From: Candidatus Hermodarchaeota archaeon
GTDB taxonomy: Archaea > Asgardarchaeota > Hermodarchaeia > Hermodarchaeales > Hermodarchaeaceae
DNA length: 53,331 nt
Assembly: GCA_016839805.1 (NCBI GenBank)
Contig: JAEOTO010000027.1
Span: 1 to 53,331, forward strand
Direction of reading: 5' to 3'
This document shows, one piece after another, positions 51,610 to 53,331 of the stretch (its first letter is position 1; every line of letters begins with the position of its first letter). The notes under the pieces were generated by a model that saw only the letters and a program-made list of their open reading frames with translations, was not told the origin of the DNA and ran no database searches. A program made the position numbers and the translations under genes.

Positions 51610-53106
51610 ATGCCATTCGCTTACACAGTCTATGAGATAGGGATTCCTATGGACACGAAGACCTTCCAACAATTCGAAGATTTTATTCACTCACAATCAG
51701 TCGCCCTCATCGGAACAAGTCCCTCAGCAGGGTTTTACTGGCTCAAATCCTTTCTAAACTTTGGGTTCCCTGGAAAGATTTATCCAGTGAATCCGAAAAT
51801 CGATGAAGCCGTCGGACTCAAATTCTACAAATCACTCAGTGACATACCAGGTCCAATTGATTACGCCGTGCTTCGCGTTCCAGCACGAATCGTCTCATCC
51901 GTGATTGATGAATGCATAGCCAAGAACGTGAAAGCCATTACGATTTTTACGAGCGGTTTCAGTGAATTAGGGACAGAAGCAGGTCGATTACTAGAACAGG
52001 AAATCATTGAGAAAATTCGATCAAGTCCAATGCGAGCCTTTGGACCCAACTGTATGGGTCTTCTCTGTCCAGAGTCTCATTTTGCCTTCCGACCAGACCT
52101 ACAACCGATTCCTGGACCAGTTGGATTCATATCCCAATCTGGAGGGAAGGCTATCGACGCCTACCTTGCGGTCACTGAAACAAAACTTGGATGCAGCAAA
52201 GTGTTCAGTTACGGAAACGAAGCCGACATCAGTAGCTGGGAACTGGTTGATTACCTCCACCAAGATCCCAACACCGAAGTAATAGGCATGTATATCGAAG
52301 GGGTCCATGATGGGCCCCGCTTACGCAAAGCTATTGCAGAATGTGCTCCGGATAAACCCATTACGGTTTGGAAGTCCGGGATTACTAAAGCAGGACAGCA
52401 AGCTGTATCTAGTCATAGTGCAGCCCTTGCAGGTTCCACAAGCATTTGGCATGCTCTCCTTCGGCAAACCGGTGCTGCATCAGTTGATAGTTTTGAACGC
52501 CTCATAGATACAATCGTCACCTTCCTCCGCTGCCCCAGACCCTCAGGTAAACGTGTCGCCCTCATTGCCATTAGTGGTGGCGCGGGTGTTACAGGAACTG
52601 ACTCATTAATCAAATATGGATTTGAAATTCCCCGCCTAACCTCAGATACCATTAACGCCCTGTCAAAAATCATCAGCGCGGTTGGCACCAACATTAAAAA
52701 CCCAATAGACATGGCTTCGAGTTACTTTTACCCCAACAACACAGTCCAAACCATCCGACACGTTGCTGAAGACAAAAACATTGACGCCATCATCATCGAA
52801 GCAGCCCCACATTATGTCAACTTCATGGCCGACCACATGGGCATGAAAGACATGGCCACAACCTACTGGGACATGATGATTGAAGCCGGCACCTATTGTG
52901 TGAAAGTCTTACACAAACCCTTCTTCATCGCCGTCCCCGCAATCGGCTACGCCCAAGAGAATCTTGCAACCCGAAACAAATTCAGAGAAGGTAATCTCCC
53001 TGTTTTTTCAAATATCGCAGGTGCTGCAGATATACTCAAAGTCATCTATGACTACTATCAACGACACCCGAAGCTGTCCATTCCCTCTGCACTCGACTTG
53101 GAATGA
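51610..53106 (+). CDS. ADP-forming acyl-CoA synthetase alpha subunit
   Basis: A 498-residue (485 if started at ATG 51649) CoA-binding and ligase protein. Seen: the N-terminal CoA-binding Rossmann segment SVALIGTSPSAGFYWLKSF, then FGPNCMGLLCPESHF, GFISQSGGKAIDAY, and the catalytic histidine segment SSHSAALAGSTSIWHALLRQ (about H269). Family members interconvert acyl-CoA plus ADP plus phosphate with acid plus CoA plus ATP, making ATP from acetyl-CoA or aryl-acyl-CoA in archaea. The ATP-grasp beta subunit is not in the window, so it must be encoded elsewhere. A T run follows 28 nt after the stop codon. Confidence 0.85.
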   Translation: MPFAYTVYEIGIPMDTKTFQQFEDFIHSQSVALIGTSPSAGFYWLKSFLNFGFPGKIYPVNPKIDEAVGLKFYKSLSDIPGPIDYAVLRVPARIVSSVIDECIAKNVKAITIFTSGFSELGTEAGRLLEQEIIEKIRSSPMRAFGPNCMGLLCPESHFAFRPDLQPIPGPVGFISQSGGKAIDAYLAVTETKLGCSKVFSYGNEADISSWELVDYLHQDPNTEVIGMYIEGVHDGPRLRKAIAECAPDKPITVWKSGITKAGQQAVSSHSAALAGSTSIWHALLRQTGAASVDSFERLIDTIVTFLRCPRPSGKRVALIAISGGAGVTGTDSLIKYGFEIPRLTSDTINALSKIISAVGTNIKNPIDMASSYFYPNNTVQTIRHVAEDKNIDAIIIEAAPHYVNFMADHMGMKDMATTYWDMMIEAGTYCVKVLHKPFFIAVPAIGYAQENLATRNKFREGNLPVFSNIAGAADILKVIYDYYQRHPKLSIPSALDLE

Positions 53107-53134
53107 GAAACACCAAACGCCTGTTTGCTTAAAC

Positions 53135-53140
53135 TTTTTT
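53135..53140 (+). terminator. T-run terminator after the acyl-CoA synthetase gene
   Basis: Six T's, 28 nt past the stop codon, immediately before the promoter of the structured RNA unit. Confidence 0.45.
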
Positions 53141-53153
53141 GACCGTAAAATAG

Positions 53154-53161
53154 TATATAAA
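53154..53161 (+). promoter_or_regulatory. TATA box of structured RNA unit 2
   Basis: TATATAAA is a consensus archaeal TATA box. Transcription would begin near 53180. No start codon with an open frame follows within the window; instead the second copy of the structured RNA lies downstream at the same spacing as in copy 1. Confidence 0.65.
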
Positions 53162-53180
53162 GCAGCTCAAACGGAAGTCT

Positions 53181-53331
53181 TTAAATAACAAAAATGGGCG
53201 CTAATATTGGGAACACTGGGTTTGGCGAAAGATCTTGGCACTTCCCTCCCCCCTAGAAAACCATTCCCTCTCCCCTCCAATTGTGTCCTTAATTGGACAA
53301 ATGTCCTTTTCTTGGAGGTGCCTAATCCGCC
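53181..53331 (+). ncRNA. Candidate structured non-coding RNA, copy 2 (cut by window end)
   Basis: Second member of the RNA pair, incomplete at its 3' end. Shared with copy 1: CACTGG, then GGCG (53224-53227), nine purine-rich residues ending in TT, the arm GGCACTTCC (53237-53245), the 26-nt C-rich core (about 53247-53272), the arm GGAGGTGCC (53314-53322), and TAATCCGCC at the edge. The stem bases change together between the copies (C-G in one, U-G in the other), which supports pairing. The loop is about 25 nt longer here and carries its own small hairpin (GGAC/GTCC). The opposite strand of the outer stem lies beyond the window. Confidence 0.6.

Overview
The window reads as a chromosomal segment of an uncultivated archaeon, probably of the Asgard superphylum, although that placement is an inference. 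The archaeal reading rests on several things. Recognisable promoters are TATA boxes of the TATATAAA type, with no bacterial -35/-10 pairs. Shine-Dalgarno (GGAGG) sites sit about 8 nt ahead of many GTG or TTG starts. A K+-independent proton pyrophosphatase is present, as are surface proteins with an N-terminal signal and a C-terminal membrane anchor with a basic tail. One of these tails has a Pro/Thr-rich, PGF-like archaeosortase layout. UvrABC in an archaeon would be a lineage with a bacterial-type excision repair system. I saw no rRNA, tRNA, CRISPR array, transposase or phage genes.

Layout. 0.4-3.5 kb: small membrane protein, a GlcD/D-lactate-dehydrogenase-type flavoenzyme and a nitrilase-family hydrolase. 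3.6-7 kb (minus): a huge secreted C25 (gingipain-type) protease with a beta-propeller inserted between its catalytic His and Cys. 7.3-13 kb: PH-domain membrane protein, acyl-CoA ligase, OsmC protein, a coiled-coil protein, and a tight operon of a nitroreductase, two tiny proteins and an SCP2-like protein. 13-18.6 kb: TPR protein, acyl-CoA dehydrogenase, a 57-residue membrane protein and the membrane pyrophosphatase. A structured RNA unit lies in the gap after the dehydrogenase. 19-24 kb: a VAO-type flavoenzyme and an HdrD/GlpC-like iron-sulfur protein separated by two related membrane proteins. 24.1-28.8 kb: a giant surface protein. 29-32 kb: a beta-decarboxylating dehydrogenase plus aconitase-family large and small subunits. 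32.7-40.6 kb: uvrC, uvrA and uvrB, with a divergent SRAP/HMCES-type gene. 40.7-46.4 kb: membrane proteins with a truncated duplicate and a third large surface protein. 46.4-53.1 kb: Eis-like acetyltransferase, TfoX-like protein, methyltransferase, divergent ATP-PEP carboxykinase, queT, and an ADP-forming acyl-CoA synthetase alpha subunit.

How the genes fit together. Acyl-CoA ligase, acyl-CoA dehydrogenase, flavoprotein/Fe-S dehydrogenases, ADP-forming acyl-CoA synthetase alpha subunit, PEP carboxykinase and pyrophosphatase suggest a heterotroph that degrades fatty or organic acids, recovers energy from acyl-CoA and pyrophosphate, and scavenges peptides with secreted proteins. The repair cluster pairs nucleotide excision with an abasic-site protection protein.

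The most novel signal is a pair of related structured RNA units (about 15.8 kb and at the extreme right end). They share a 26-nt C-rich core and covarying stems, and each has a TATA box about 70 nt upstream of the same structural landmark. The second is cut by the window edge. Other items worth attention are a pseudoknot-capable leader that sequesters the queT ribosome-binding site, RBS-masking hairpins ahead of the acyl-CoA dehydrogenase and pyrophosphatase genes, and the propeller-in-protease fusion.
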